Shown: positions 19,843 through 30,591 of the stretch, in pieces
How positions within the stretch are numbered: the first letter of the stretch is position 1
Layout: each line of letters starts with the position of its first letter
DNA from: Histomonas meleagridis
Lineage: Eukaryota > Parabasalia > Tritrichomonadida > Dientamoebidae
Direction: 5' to 3'
Assembly (NCBI GenBank): GCA_020186115.1
Contig: WSYJ01000135.1
Coordinates: forward strand, 146,469 to 210,468
Length of the DNA stretch: 64,000 nt
Notes under the pieces: generated by a model
What the model saw: the letters and a program-made list of their open reading frames with translations, nothing else
Databases searched by the model: none
Told to the model about the DNA's origin: nothing
Translations under genes and position numbers: made by a program

Positions 19843-22800
19843 TTAATAACAAATACATTTCGCAGGAGATTTCTTACTAATTAAATCCGCGATGTTGGTA
19901 TATGAATTTTTTATTGCAAGGGAAAGAGCTGTGTCAAACTATTAAAATGAATTCCAAATATCATTTTAAATCATCACGTTACTAAAATTAACATTATCTA
20001 CAACATTAATATCAATATTTTCTTCATCAAGAAGAATTTCTACGATTTGGAAAAATCCATTTTCAGATGCCTTCATAAGTGCTGTTTGAAATATTTTAAG
20101 TCAATTCCAAATAAAATTTTGATATCCGAAATAAATAAAAAAAATATCAAAACAAGTAAACAAATATCTTGAGCATTAATATCAATTCCTATTTGATACA
20201 GAAGTATTTTAACAACGCCTTTGTTTCCTTTTTCAGATGCTTTTATAAGTGCTGTTTGAAATATTTTACGTCAATTCCAAATAATATTTTGATATCCAAA
20301 ATAATTAAAAAGAATATCAAAACAAGTAAACAAATATCTTTAGCATTAATATCAATTCCTTTTTCAAGAAGTAACCGAACAACGCCCATATTTCCTTTAC
20401 TAGATGCACAAATTAGTGCTGTTTTATAAATTTTTATCAAATTCCAAATAATATATTCGAATATAAAATATTTCAAGTTTACAATAATTAAGACAAATTG
20501 ATATCCCTTACATTTATATCAATATTTTTGTGTTTAAGAAGGAAACCAACAATTTCATATTGGCATGCTTCAGCTGCAAATATAATTGCAGTTTCATATC
20601 ATTTTAATATATTCCATGCAATAATAAGTAATTCCAAATAATTTATATACACTAAAAATAAGCAAATAATACACTTTTCGCATTTATATCAATACTTTCT
20701 TGTGCAAGTAGTAATTTAACTACATCAATATTACCCATTAAAGATGCTTTCATTAATGATGTATAAAATATTTCAAATAAATACAAAATTTAATGACAAA
20801 ATCAGAAATTATTTAAATAAACATTATAATCAGTAAAGCAAAAATCTTTAGCATTAATATCAATTCCTTCTTGTTCAAGAAGTAATTTAACTATTTCTAT
20901 ATGACCATTTTTAGATGCTATGATAAGTGCCGAATCAAATAATTGAAACAATTACCAAATATTATATAAAAATACCAAATTATTTAAGCAAAAACCAAAT
21001 AAACTAATTAAATATTTTTAGCATTAATATCAATTCCCTCTTGTTCAAGAAGGAATTTAACTGTTTCTGTTTTGCCATTTTGCGATGCAATAATAAGTGC
21101 AGAGTCAAATAATTAAAACAATTACCAAATATTATATCAAAATACCAAATTATTAAAATAAATATTAAATAAACAAATCAAATATTTTTAGCATTGATAT
21201 CAATTCCTTCTTGTTCAAGAAGTAATTTAACTATTTCTATATAACCATTTTTAGATGCTAAAATAAGTGCTGAATCAAATAATGTAATTAATTACCAAAT
21301 ATTAGTTTAAAGCAGAAAATTATTTAAACAAAAATCAAATAAACAAATCAAATATTTTTAGAACTAATATCAATTCCCTCTTGTTCAAGAAGAAACTTAA
21401 CTGTTTCTAATTTACCATTTTTAGATGCGGAAATAAGTGCTGAATCAAATAAAATAAACAATTGCCAAATATAATTTTGAAACAGAAAATTATTTGAATA
21501 AATTTTATTTTTATCATTAATATCAATTCCTTCTTGTTCAAGAAGTAATTTAACTATTTCTATATGACCATTTTTAGATGCCACAATAAGTGCTGAATCA
21601 AATAATATAAATAATTACCAAATATTATATAAAAATACCAAATTATTTAAACAGAAATCAAATCAAACAAACAAATACCTTTAGCATTGATATCAATTCC
21701 TTCTTGTCCAAGAAGAAACTTAACTGTTTCTGTTTTACCATTTTTAGATGCGGAAATAAGTGCTGAATCAAATAATTTAAACAATTACCAAATATAATTT
21801 TGAAACAGAAAATTATTTGAATAAATTTTATTTTTATCATTAATATCAATTCCTTCTTGTTCAATAAGAAACTTAACTGTTTCTGTTTTACCATTTTTAG
21901 ATGCTACAATAAGTGCTGAATCAAATAATATAAATTATTACCAAATATTATATAAAAATATCAAATTATTTAAACAGAAATTAAATAAACAAATTAAATA
22001 TTTTTAGCGTTAATATCAATTCCTTTACTAAGAAGAAATTTAAACATTTCAATATGGTCATATTTTGACGCCAAAATAAGAACTGTATTAAATAACTTCA
22101 ATAATTTCCATATGAAATATTGAATTATCAATATATTAGAAGAAAAATCAAATAGTATATATAAATATCTTTGGTATTAATATTAATCAATCCTTGAGTT
22201 AAAAGATTTTGAATTGTTTTAACATTTCCCTTTTCTAATGCTTTATTAACTTTCTTGAGAAATATTTTGATGAGATTTTATATTTTATTATTAAACCCAA
22301 AATTAACAAAATAAATATTTTTCATACTATTTACGTCAATTCCATTTTGTTCAAGAAATAGTTGAAATATTTCTCTTCGATTTTTTTTTGCTGCCCAAAT
22401 AAGTGCTGTTCTAAATATTTAAAACAATTTTCATATGTTATTTTGAGACTTTAATTTGTTAAAATAAAATTTAAATAGAGCAAATAAATATCTTTAGCAT
22501 TAATATCAATTCCTTCTTGTTCAAGAAGTAATTTAACTATTTCTATATGACCATTTTCAGATGCTAATATAAGTGCTGTATCAAATAATTTAAATAATTT
22601 CCAAATCTTATTTTGAAATATAAAACCATTAAAATAAATTTTAAATAAAACAGATAAATATCTTTAGCATTAATATCAATTCCTTCTTGTTCAAGAAGTA
22701 GTTTAACTATTTCTATTTGACCATTTTCAGATGCTAATATAAATGCTGTTTTAAATAATATAAATAATTTTCAAATATTATTTTGAAACCCAAAATTATT

Positions 22801-25410
22801 AAAATAAATTCTAAATAAAACAAATAAATATCTTTAGCATTAATATCAATTCCTTCTTGTTTAAGAAGTAATTCAACAATTTCTGTGTGACCATTTTCAG
22901 ATGCCAAAATAAGTGCTGTATCAAATAATTTAAATAATTTCCAAATATTATTTTGAAATATAAAATTATTAAAATAAATTTCAAATAAAACAAACAAATA
23001 CTTTTAACATTAATATCAATTCCTTTCTGTTCAAGCAATACTTTCGTTATTCCTATTATACCTTCAGAACAAGAAACCATAAGTGGATTTTGTAATATTA
23101 AGAATAATTTTTAAATATTATTTAGAAATACTTAATAATGCTTAAAATACATAGGAAATAAATCAAATAAATATTTTTGATATCAATATCAACGTTTTTG
23201 TACTTAATGAGTAATTTTAATAGTTCTGACTGATCATTCCACGTTGCCCACCAAAGTAACTTTTCAAATTTTATAAATAAATTCCAAAAATCAACAAAAA
23301 ATCTTATATTAAACAAATTAACACTTTTAGAATCAATATCAAAATTTTTATGTTTAAGAAGTAATTTAACTATTTTCATGTTACCTTTTTGAGATGCAAT
23401 CATAATTGCTGTAAGAAATATTTCAAATAGTTTTTAAATAACTTAATAAAATTTTGAATATCAATAACAAATTGCAAATAAAATAATTTGATATTTTGTG
23501 CCATTATATCAAGTTCATCTTTTTTAACAAGCAATTTTATAATATCAACATGTTGATTTTCGGCTGCCCATATAAGTACTTTCTCAAATATTTTAAATAA
23601 TTACCAAATATTTCTTTAAAGCATTAAATCATTATGATAAATTTTATATAAAATAATTATAATATTTCAACATTAGCATCACAATTTTTATGTTCAAGAA
23701 GTAATTTAAATATATCAAAATAATTATTTGAAAATGCCTTCATAACTGCTGTTTCATATATTTTGAATAATTATTAAATATTATATTAAAATATATAATC
23801 AATAAGATAAACATAAATTTTAAAATGTAAATATCTTTGGAATTTATGTCAATATCTTCAAATTCAAGAAGTAATTTAACTATATCAATATGGCCTTTTT
23901 CAGATGCATACATAAGTGCTGTTCTAAATAATTTAAATAAATACTAAATATTATTTTGATATCAAAAATCATTAAAACAAACAAAAAAAATAAACAATAA
24001 AACACCATTAGCATAATTAATATTAATATCTTTATGTTTAAGAAGTAATTTAACTACTTCTGTATGACCTTTAATAGATGCAATTATTAATGCTGGATAA
24101 AATATTTTAAATAATTTTTATAAAATATGTTTAAATATGATGAGAACATTAAAATAAATATTAAGTAAAACAAATAAATATCAATTGCATTAATATCAAT
24201 TCCTTCTTGTTCAAGAAGTAATTTAACCATTTCGATATCACCTTTTTCAGATGCTTCCATAAGAAATGTATAAAATAATTTAAATAATTTCCAAATATTA
24301 TTTTGAATCACGGGTTTATGATATTTTGAAATATCAAGACAAATAAATAAATAATTCTGCAATTTATATCAATTCCTTTTTGTTTAAGAAGTATTTTGAA
24401 CATTTCTACTTTACCATTTTTGAATGATTCAATAAGTGCTGTTTGAATTATTTTGAATAATTTCCAAATATTATTATGAAATATAAAATTATCAGAAGAA
24501 ATTTTAAATAAAACAAATAAATACTAAAAGCATCAATATCAATTCCTTCTCGTTCAAGAAGTAATTTAACAATTTCTGCATAACCTTTTCCAGCAGCAAT
24601 AATAAGTGCTGTTTCAAATAATTTAAGTAATTTCCAAATATTATTTTTAAGTATCAAAATATTGTCATAAATTTTAAATAAAACAAATAAATATCTTTAG
24701 CATTAACATCAATTCCTTCTTGTTCAAGTAGTAATTTAACCATTTCTACATTACCTTTTTTAGATGCCATAATTAATGCTGATTGAAATAATTCGAATAA
24801 TTTCCAAATATTATTTTGAAATAAAATATTAATCAAATAAAACTGAATTAAAACAAATAAATATCTTTAGTATTAACATCAACTCCTTCTTTATTAAGTA
24901 ATAATTTCATTATTTGTGTGTGGCCATTTTGATATGCTTTCATAAATGCTGTTTCAAATGTTATGAATAAATTCCAAAAATTATTTTAATACATGCAATC
25001 ATAAGAACAAATACTAAATCAATTAAATAAATATCTTTAGAATTAACATCAATTCCTTCATGTTCAAGTAATAATTCAACTTTTTCTGTATAGCCTTTTA
25101 TGCATGCCCATATTAGTGCTGTAAAAAATTATTTTAACAATATCCAAATTTTATTTGAAAATATAAAATTATTAAATTAATCTGAAAATGAAATTTTGAG
25201 ATATCTTTAGCATTTACATCAATTCTTTTTTGATCTAGAAATAATTTAAAGTTTTCTGGAGTCAATCGATTAACAGCCTTTATAATTTTTGGAAAAAATA
25301 AATCAAATAATCTCCTAATATGATTTTGAAATATCATCCCCTTTAGACTCGTTTAGGAACTTCATATAAGAAATTTGATCTTTAAATGGAAATATGTTTT
25401 CTTTTTTCAT
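19843..25410 (-). pseudogene. Ankyrin locus A3: about 33 modules, no DUF3447 block
   Basis: Entered as pseudogene because the spacers interrupt every frame; it could instead be a live split gene. It starts with a short possible first block, ATG at 25410 (MKKENIFPFKDQISYMKF), which stops inside a partial spacer at about 25317. Then follow about 33 Thr/Ser-Ala-Leu modules at about 170-bp steps, from near 25285 to the terminal module near 19924. The terminal module reads TALSLAIKNSYTNIADLISK, has tail KSPAKCICY and a TAA at 19845-19843. Most modules are open (LLLEQEGIDINAKD); a few at 22250, 23081 and 23254 are decayed. Unlike the other loci there is no DUF3447 region. Confidence 0.65.
19915..25310 (-). 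repeat. 33-copy ankyrin module/spacer tandem array
   Basis: Period mostly 170 bp, with 153-bp variants (for example between 21435, 21588, 21758 and 21911), so 17 bp is gained or lost in spacers. 170 is not a multiple of three and 153 is. Modules 20925-21911 form a recent sub-block (Ser-Ala-Leu version with TACCAAATATTATAT spacers); modules 22571-22911 form another. Confidence 0.85.
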
Positions 25411-25777
25411 TGATTTGGTGGGGAACAAGACTGCAAAAAATTCAATGATACGTCATAAAAATAAACATATCAATTTTCAATCAAACGATCAAGACTCTTT
25501 CAAAAATGTTTTATACTCTCAAAAGAGCCCTTATGCAAAAAGTGGCAAATTGCGCTATTTCATGAAATAGCAAAAAATGTGGGATATAGAGATAACACTA
25601 TATGCAATTTCTATTTCAGGGAGTGAAAAAACATAAACCCAGTTTAAAAACAAATATCATTTTTATTTAATCTTGATTTTTTTTTTCAAAAATTGATTCA
25701 GTATAAATTTCATGAAATAGCAAAAAATGTTTCACAAACAAATAGAGGTAATGGAATTCACGTGTAAAACAGAAAAA
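25411..25777. other. Intergenic DNA
   Basis: AT-rich. The phrase TCATGAAATAGCAAAAAATG occurs twice (about 25559 and 25710). Nothing else recognised. Confidence 0.5.
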
Positions 25778-26170
25778 TCAGTTGAAACCTGTGTCAGGAT
25801 TAATTAAATTTTGTGGTTGCTGATTTTGATGATATAAAAATGGAACACTTTGAGCTTGCATCATGAGTGAATTCATTTGAGTACCCATAACTGGAGGCAT
25901 TAAAGTTTGACCATAAATTTGAAGTTGTTGGACTGGTTGATCTTTTTTGTTTCCACCTGATATTCTTATTTGAGGTGGAAGCTCTTGGAATTGATTGTTG
26001 GCCATCATATTTGGTTCAGGATTATATCCATTAAAGCCATTATTTTGCAAAACAAAAAATCTGTGAAAATTTTTGAGAGCCGCTTCGGCAATTTCGGAAT
26101 GTATTGGACTTGATTGAGCGAGATCCATTATTTCTTGTCCATATTTTTGTAAGACTTCTATTCCTTTCAT
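25778..26170 (-). CDS. Small Q/N-rich protein, unrecognised
   Basis: 130 residues from an ATG preceded by TCAATTAAT, an initiator-like sequence. The first 40 residues are helical (GIEVLQKYGQEIMDLAQSS and EIAEAALKNFHRFFVLQNN). The rest is low-complexity, rich in N, Q, P and M (PPQIRISGGNKKDQPVQQL), with no fold recognised. It could be a regulatory or RNA-associated disordered protein, but no function can be assigned. No in-frame stops interrupt it and its codon use matches its neighbours. Confidence 0.55.
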   Translation of the reverse strand: MKGIEVLQKYGQEIMDLAQSSPIHSEIAEAALKNFHRFFVLQNNGFNGYNPEPNMMANNQFQELPPQIRISGGNKKDQPVQQLQIYGQTLMPPVMGTQMNSLMMQAQSVPFLYHQNQQPQNLINPDTGFN

Positions 26171-26471
26171 TTTTATTAATTGAATAACTCTGTTTGATTT
26201 TGGATCAAAAAAAATATGATTTTCTCAATACAAATTCATTCTTTATTAATATTTAATTTCTAATATTCACGAAGGTTGACATTGCCTTTCGTCAAAAAAT
26301 TTGAGATCTTATAAATGAAGAATGGAAATTGATTATAAATGGATAATTGCTATTTTAGCTTCAAACATTGATCAAATTCATTTTTTTTAACTGTAACAAT
26401 AATTTCATTTATTTTTTTCACCATTTCGAAATAATTTATAAAATCAAAATTCGTTATTTACAAAACATTAA

Positions 26472-27425
26472 TTATAAAGATGACATTAAACTTGCAGCAT
26501 TTGAAAAATGCTGATTTGAATTCTGACTAATTTGTTCTTGATGATTTTCTTCTTCTTCGTCATCATTAAATTCTATCTCTAACCCAACAGCTTTGCACAA
26601 GAAAACAGTCGCATCCATTATAACTTTCGTTGGTCTGTCGTCGTTGTGTTTCCCAGGCACCAAATGCAGTTCCTTATTTGGCGAATCGATTGCTTCGAAT
26701 AATCGTTCGCTGTTCGTTTTATCCACGAAATCGTCATCTGTTCCATGTATGAAGAAAACTGGCGTCTGTATCATCTGACATGATTCAATCGGATTGACAT
26801 CAAATATATCAAATTTGGCTGTTTTGAGAATTGCCTTGCGAGCTTTCTTAATGGCTTTTTTAGCAACCCATTTGGGCACCTTTTCGTTCTCTGCGATTTG
26901 TAAAAAGAGATCTTTTAAAGAACAATATGGAGAATCAACAACAGCGGCTGAAATAAATCTGTTCTCTGGTATGGTCATAAGTGTTACAGCTGCACCCATT
27001 GAACGACCCCAAAGTAAAATCTTTTGTATTTGGAAATCGGTCCGTAATAAATCAATAACTGAACGAACATCGTTTTTCTCAAAATATCCTAAGGAAACGT
27101 ATTTACCAGGAGAACACCCGCATCCTGAAAAATCGAAGCAAAAGACATTAATACCAACAGGTACAAATAATGAAACCAAATATCGGCCTTCAAGTTGATT
27201 GGATGCATTACCATGAAGATAAATTATACATGTTTTTGGGTTGTATTGTTCGGGTGCTGCATAATATGATCCATATATCAATGTGCCAAATGAATTTGGA
27301 AATGCAATTGATATCCGTTCTACATTTCCAAACCCTTGAACTTCAGCTATGTGAGGAATAGAGCTTTCGTCATATTGGGCTCGAGGTGGGCGAATGACAG
27401 CGCGTGCTATTTTTTTGGTTATCAT
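26472..27425 (-). CDS. Alpha/beta-hydrolase, ABHD17/BAAT-like serine hydrolase
   Basis: 317 residues. Canonical core: YLHGNASN (oxyanion strand, HG at 71-72), FDFSGCGCSPG, nucleophile elbow GRSMG with Ser142, Asp in FFIHGTDDDFVD (about 230-232) and His260 in VPGKHNDDRP. This order and spacing match the S33-type and ABHD13/ABHD17-like hydrolases that cleave esters, thioesters or peptides. Cys-rich GCGC after the second strand is unusual. The acidic tail DDEEEENHQEQ is probably disordered. No signal peptide or membrane segment, so likely cytosolic or peripheral. The substrate is unknown. Confidence 0.85.
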   Translation of the reverse strand: MITKKIARAVIRPPRAQYDESSIPHIAEVQGFGNVERISIAFPNSFGTLIYGSYYAAPEQYNPKTCIIYLHGNASNQLEGRYLVSLFVPVGINVFCFDFSGCGCSPGKYVSLGYFEKNDVRSVIDLLRTDFQIQKILLWGRSMGAAVTLMTIPENRFISAAVVDSPYCSLKDLFLQIAENEKVPKWVAKKAIKKARKAILKTAKFDIFDVNPIESCQMIQTPVFFIHGTDDDFVDKTNSERLFEAIDSPNKELHLVPGKHNDDRPTKVIMDATVFLCKAVGLEIEFNDDEEEENHQEQISQNSNQHFSNAASLMSSL

Positions 27426-28329
27426 TATGTTATTGAGAGAGATTTTTACAACAATACAATCAACAAGTTCTTAACAGAAATTTGAATGATTACAAACGTA
27501 AACCTATAAAAAGTGTGATATTCTGGAGAATTGGATTTACAAAAAATTAACGTTCACATTTTCGGTGACAAATAGACGTTTATTTTTTTTTTTTTTTAGA
27601 TGGTTGAAAAGTGGCTGACAGTCGCAATTACGAACGTATAGGAATGAACTTATCGTGATTTGATTTTTAACTTTTCATATGGTTTTATTTGCATTCCAAT
27701 AATGATTTAACTATGTTGAATATGCATCAGTTAATTTGTGAACCACTGGTAGAAAAAGTCAAATGACAAAAAAAAAAATGTTACAATTTTATAGAATGGG
27801 ATTCTGAAAATAAAGGCTAGGATGACTAACTACTAAATGCCAAAAATGTATTTTCTTCATATAGTTTAAATATATTTACTCGTGGATCCTTTTAAATGTA
27901 ATGAATTTTTTAAGAATTTTATATTTTACTGATTCATTCAGTTAAGTATTTTAGGTATTGTGTATATGTGTTAAGTAACTTTTAGCTTTAATGTTCTTCA
28001 TTGTTTGGATCTTGTTAGAAATCAAAGAATAAAAAAATAAGTTTTTTGTTAGGAAAACATTTTTAAATTTAAAAAAAAACAATATTAGATAATATTTCAT
28101 TCCTTGTTTATTTAACAAGATCAATATAATAAATTTGGCTGATAATAGAAAAAATTTCGTTTATTTGCTTAAGAAATACCTAAAAAAGTGATAAAAAATA
28201 TTTAATTTAACCAAAAGAAGTGCTTTATATTCTTATAAATTTGGTTATTCATACTTTTTCCGATATTAAGAAAAAAATCATATATGGTTCCATATTTAAT
28301 TAGCTGTTCTTAAAATAGAGCAATGCTAC
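27426..28329. other. Intergenic AT-rich DNA
   Basis: Poly-T tracts (for example near 27580) and no recognised gene or RNA. TAGACGTTTATTT near 27572 may be a promoter motif for the hydrolase gene, but this is unsupported. Confidence 0.5.
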
Positions 28330-28500
28330 ATTAAATTTGATCCTGATTGTGCGAATAAATCAGCCTCTATTTCGTCATTCCGATTTATTTTTGATATTTC
28401 ATATGGATGATATCCATCTTTAATTAAAGTTGTTGTCACAAGAAGTTCCATTCATTTTGAAAGTTCTTCATAATTTCTTATGAATAAAAGTTATATTATT
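28330..28500 (-). pseudogene. DUF3447 fragment
   Basis: The minus strand reads NYEELSK, then after a frame change LIKDGYHPYEISKINRNDEI and a stop. It aligns with the SKNDWELH...EGHNPNEIAKIIRNDEIEKL stretch of the intact paralogues at 4081 and 48873. Only about 50 codons remain, with no modules nearby. It marks the site of a lost ankyrin gene. Confidence 0.55.
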
Positions 28501-28506
28501 TGATTT

Positions 28507-28851
28507 TTATTTAAAATCAGCTTCAAACAGATGTGTAAAAATATAATTTTGTCTTTGTGAGTAAAGACATGGTTTTAATGGAACCAAACGAGAATTAGTC
28601 TGAAAATTAAAATCAGAACTTTTTGAATTTGGATTTTTTTCTACATGCAAAGATTGCCTGTGTTGTTGCAAGTGTGTTGCGCTTATAGGTTTTCCACAAT
28701 CAGGGCAATGTATTATACGAACAGGTGTTTCTGATGGTGCATATCCAAAAAATGGGCTTTCACTCTCTTGGCTTTGTTGTATGTAATTTACATCATTTAT
28801 GTCATTGATTGCATAGAGATGTCTTGGAACTTGAATCACCTTCTCCCCCAT
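28507..28851 (-). CDS. Small C2H2-type zinc-finger protein
   Basis: 114 residues with one finger: CPDCGKPISATHLQQHRQSLH (Cys-x2-Cys-x12-His-x4-His), which could bind nucleic acid or protein. The rest is polar and unstructured. On the minus strand an initiator-like TCACTTTTATTC (28907 downwards) lies about 50 bases before the ATG, giving a longer leader than for neighbouring genes. Function unknown. Confidence 0.6.
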   Translation of the reverse strand: MGEKVIQVPRHLYAINDINDVNYIQQSQESESPFFGYAPSETPVRIIHCPDCGKPISATHLQQHRQSLHVEKNPNSKSSDFNFQTNSRLVPLKPCLYSQRQNYIFTHLFEADFK

Positions 28852-29386
28852 TCAAAGAACACGTTACCACTTGATATTCAAAAAGTGGCCGAAATGAATA
28901 AAAGTGACACTGGGCACTTTAACAGGGTTCAAGATTCTTTCTAATTGAAAACATCTCAATTTATAATCATTCACTATTCCTTCATGGGTTGCCTAGGATC
29001 AACTTGCAAGGTATGATATTATATTCAAATTTAAAGTCTTTTTATTCTCACTTTTTTAGATTAAATTCCGGATTTTTGCTAAATCCCCAAAGGACTTTTA
29101 AGTTTTTTTAAAAAAAATTATCAGTAGCTTATATGAGCACACGATGTATGTAATTATCGAATATATATATGATGAGAAAAAAATTAAAAGCCTAACACAG
29201 GAAAGATCGCAATTGAAATATGATGTCTTATGATCAGAAAAAATTAAGGAATATATGATATTTCCTATTTTTTTCATAGTCAAATGATTGAAATTTCCAT
29301 AATCTATCATAAGTTTTTATCTTTTTCTTTATTTATCAAATCTATGACTAATAACAATGTTTTTTTATGAGAAAAATAATATTACT
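28852..29386. other. Intergenic DNA
   Basis: Holds the initiator-like element at 28900-28907 (minus). Otherwise unrecognised AT-rich sequence. Confidence 0.5.
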
Positions 29387-30541
29387 TTATTCATCAGGTT
29401 CAGTATCTAATTTTATTTTCGGAAATGGATTATCTTTGCTAAACACAACTTTCTTTTTGTAGTGATAAATATAAGCCCTTACGAGGCCATTTCCGATCAA
29501 GTTTGCCAAAATCAATTCAACCTCTTCAATCGAAGGGTTATCGAAAAACATCGCAAATGCAGCTTGGAATACCTCAATATCTATTATATTATTTGCGTAT
29601 GCGTGGTGTACAATTTCGACTATTCTTCGCTCGACCAAATTTCTGATTTGTGCAATAATTTCCCAAACGCCAAGTCGAATGAAAACCATCTGATTTTGCT
29701 CAAGTGAAGCTTCATACAATGATAGATCGCCGATTTGCATCGCTATGACCAATTCATTGTAAATATTCATTGAATAATTTTCCAATAATTCTTTACTTGG
29801 AATTTGCCCAAATAACATGTTCACAGGGATCAAGAAAGAATACACAAGCCTTCTATCCCGTGCGTTAGAGTTGGGAATATGACTAAGCGCTTTTGTGAGA
29901 TTTGTTTTTGAATTAGTATATCGACCAAAAATTGCATCAACTTTGCCTAGATTGAAGTAAAAACTAGCAACTTCACTCGAAGAAAAAACGTCTTCATTGA
30001 TTAAATAGAATCCTTTTTTTAATGATTCGAATTGCTGATAAGCAAGATTAAAGTTATTGCGTATAAAATAAAAGTTTATGAGTGTGTTAAACGTGGTTAA
30101 GAAAGGAGAATCATTCATTGTTTTTTGTTTAGGCTTTGTATCTCGTACTAATTTTTGGAAGTATTGCACTGGTTCATCTGAAATTTGTCCAAATTTAAAA
30201 AGAGACTTAACTATTGATTTAACTATTTTCGTGTAAATTTCGGGATTTGTTGTAATTGGATGATATTTTAATAATTTTTGAAAAGCTTTTGCATATAAAG
30301 AAAGGGATTCTGATGCATCTCCAATGGAAGATTTTAGCAAATTCGAAATTACTTTTTGAAATAATCGTTCTGAAATATAAACATGAATTCCTTCTGATAA
30401 TAATCTTTTACATATTTCTTTATGTGAAAGTAATTGATCAATATCCAACAAATATCCCAAAAAGGAAAAATCTTGCCTATTGATCATTGAATTTAATTCT
30501 GTTCCAGCATTTTGTGCAGAGCTGGAAAGAATGCTCCACAT
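29387..30541 (-). CDS. PCID2: PCID2/Thp1-like PCI-domain protein (TREX-2)
   Basis: 384 residues from the ATG at 30541 (MWSILSSSAQNAG); the frame opens slightly upstream, but only at a TTG. The order of blocks matches PCID2/Thp1: helical repeats with FYFNLGKVDAIFGRYTNSK and SKTNLTKALSHIP, then DRRLVYSFLIPVNMLFGQIP, then the PCI/winged-helix end VELILANLIGNGLVRAYIYH and KVVFSKDNPFPKI. The NPFP end is typical. In other eukaryotes PCID2 with GANP/Sac3 forms TREX-2, which couples transcription to mRNA export at nuclear pores. Divergent from the armadillo-like gene with a 50-bp gap. Confidence 0.88.
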   Translation of the reverse strand: MWSILSSSAQNAGTELNSMINRQDFSFLGYLLDIDQLLSHKEICKRLLSEGIHVYISERLFQKVISNLLKSSIGDASESLSLYAKAFQKLLKYHPITTNPEIYTKIVKSIVKSLFKFGQISDEPVQYFQKLVRDTKPKQKTMNDSPFLTTFNTLINFYFIRNNFNLAYQQFESLKKGFYLINEDVFSSSEVASFYFNLGKVDAIFGRYTNSKTNLTKALSHIPNSNARDRRLVYSFLIPVNMLFGQIPSKELLENYSMNIYNELVIAMQIGDLSLYEASLEQNQMVFIRLGVWEIIAQIRNLVERRIVEIVHHAYANNIIDIEVFQAAFAMFFDNPSIEEVELILANLIGNGLVRAYIYHYKKKVVFSKDNPFPKIKLDTEPDE

Positions 30542-30591
30542 TTCAGTTGCATCGAACAAAGGTAGTCAAATAAACGGTCTCCCACTACCAT
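30542..30591. promoter_or_regulatory. 50-bp bidirectional promoter
   Basis: The two divergent start codons are 50 bp apart, so one short region must serve both genes. It contains TAAACGGTCT (30571-30580), the reverse complement of the recurring ACCGTTTA motif. Confidence 0.5.
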
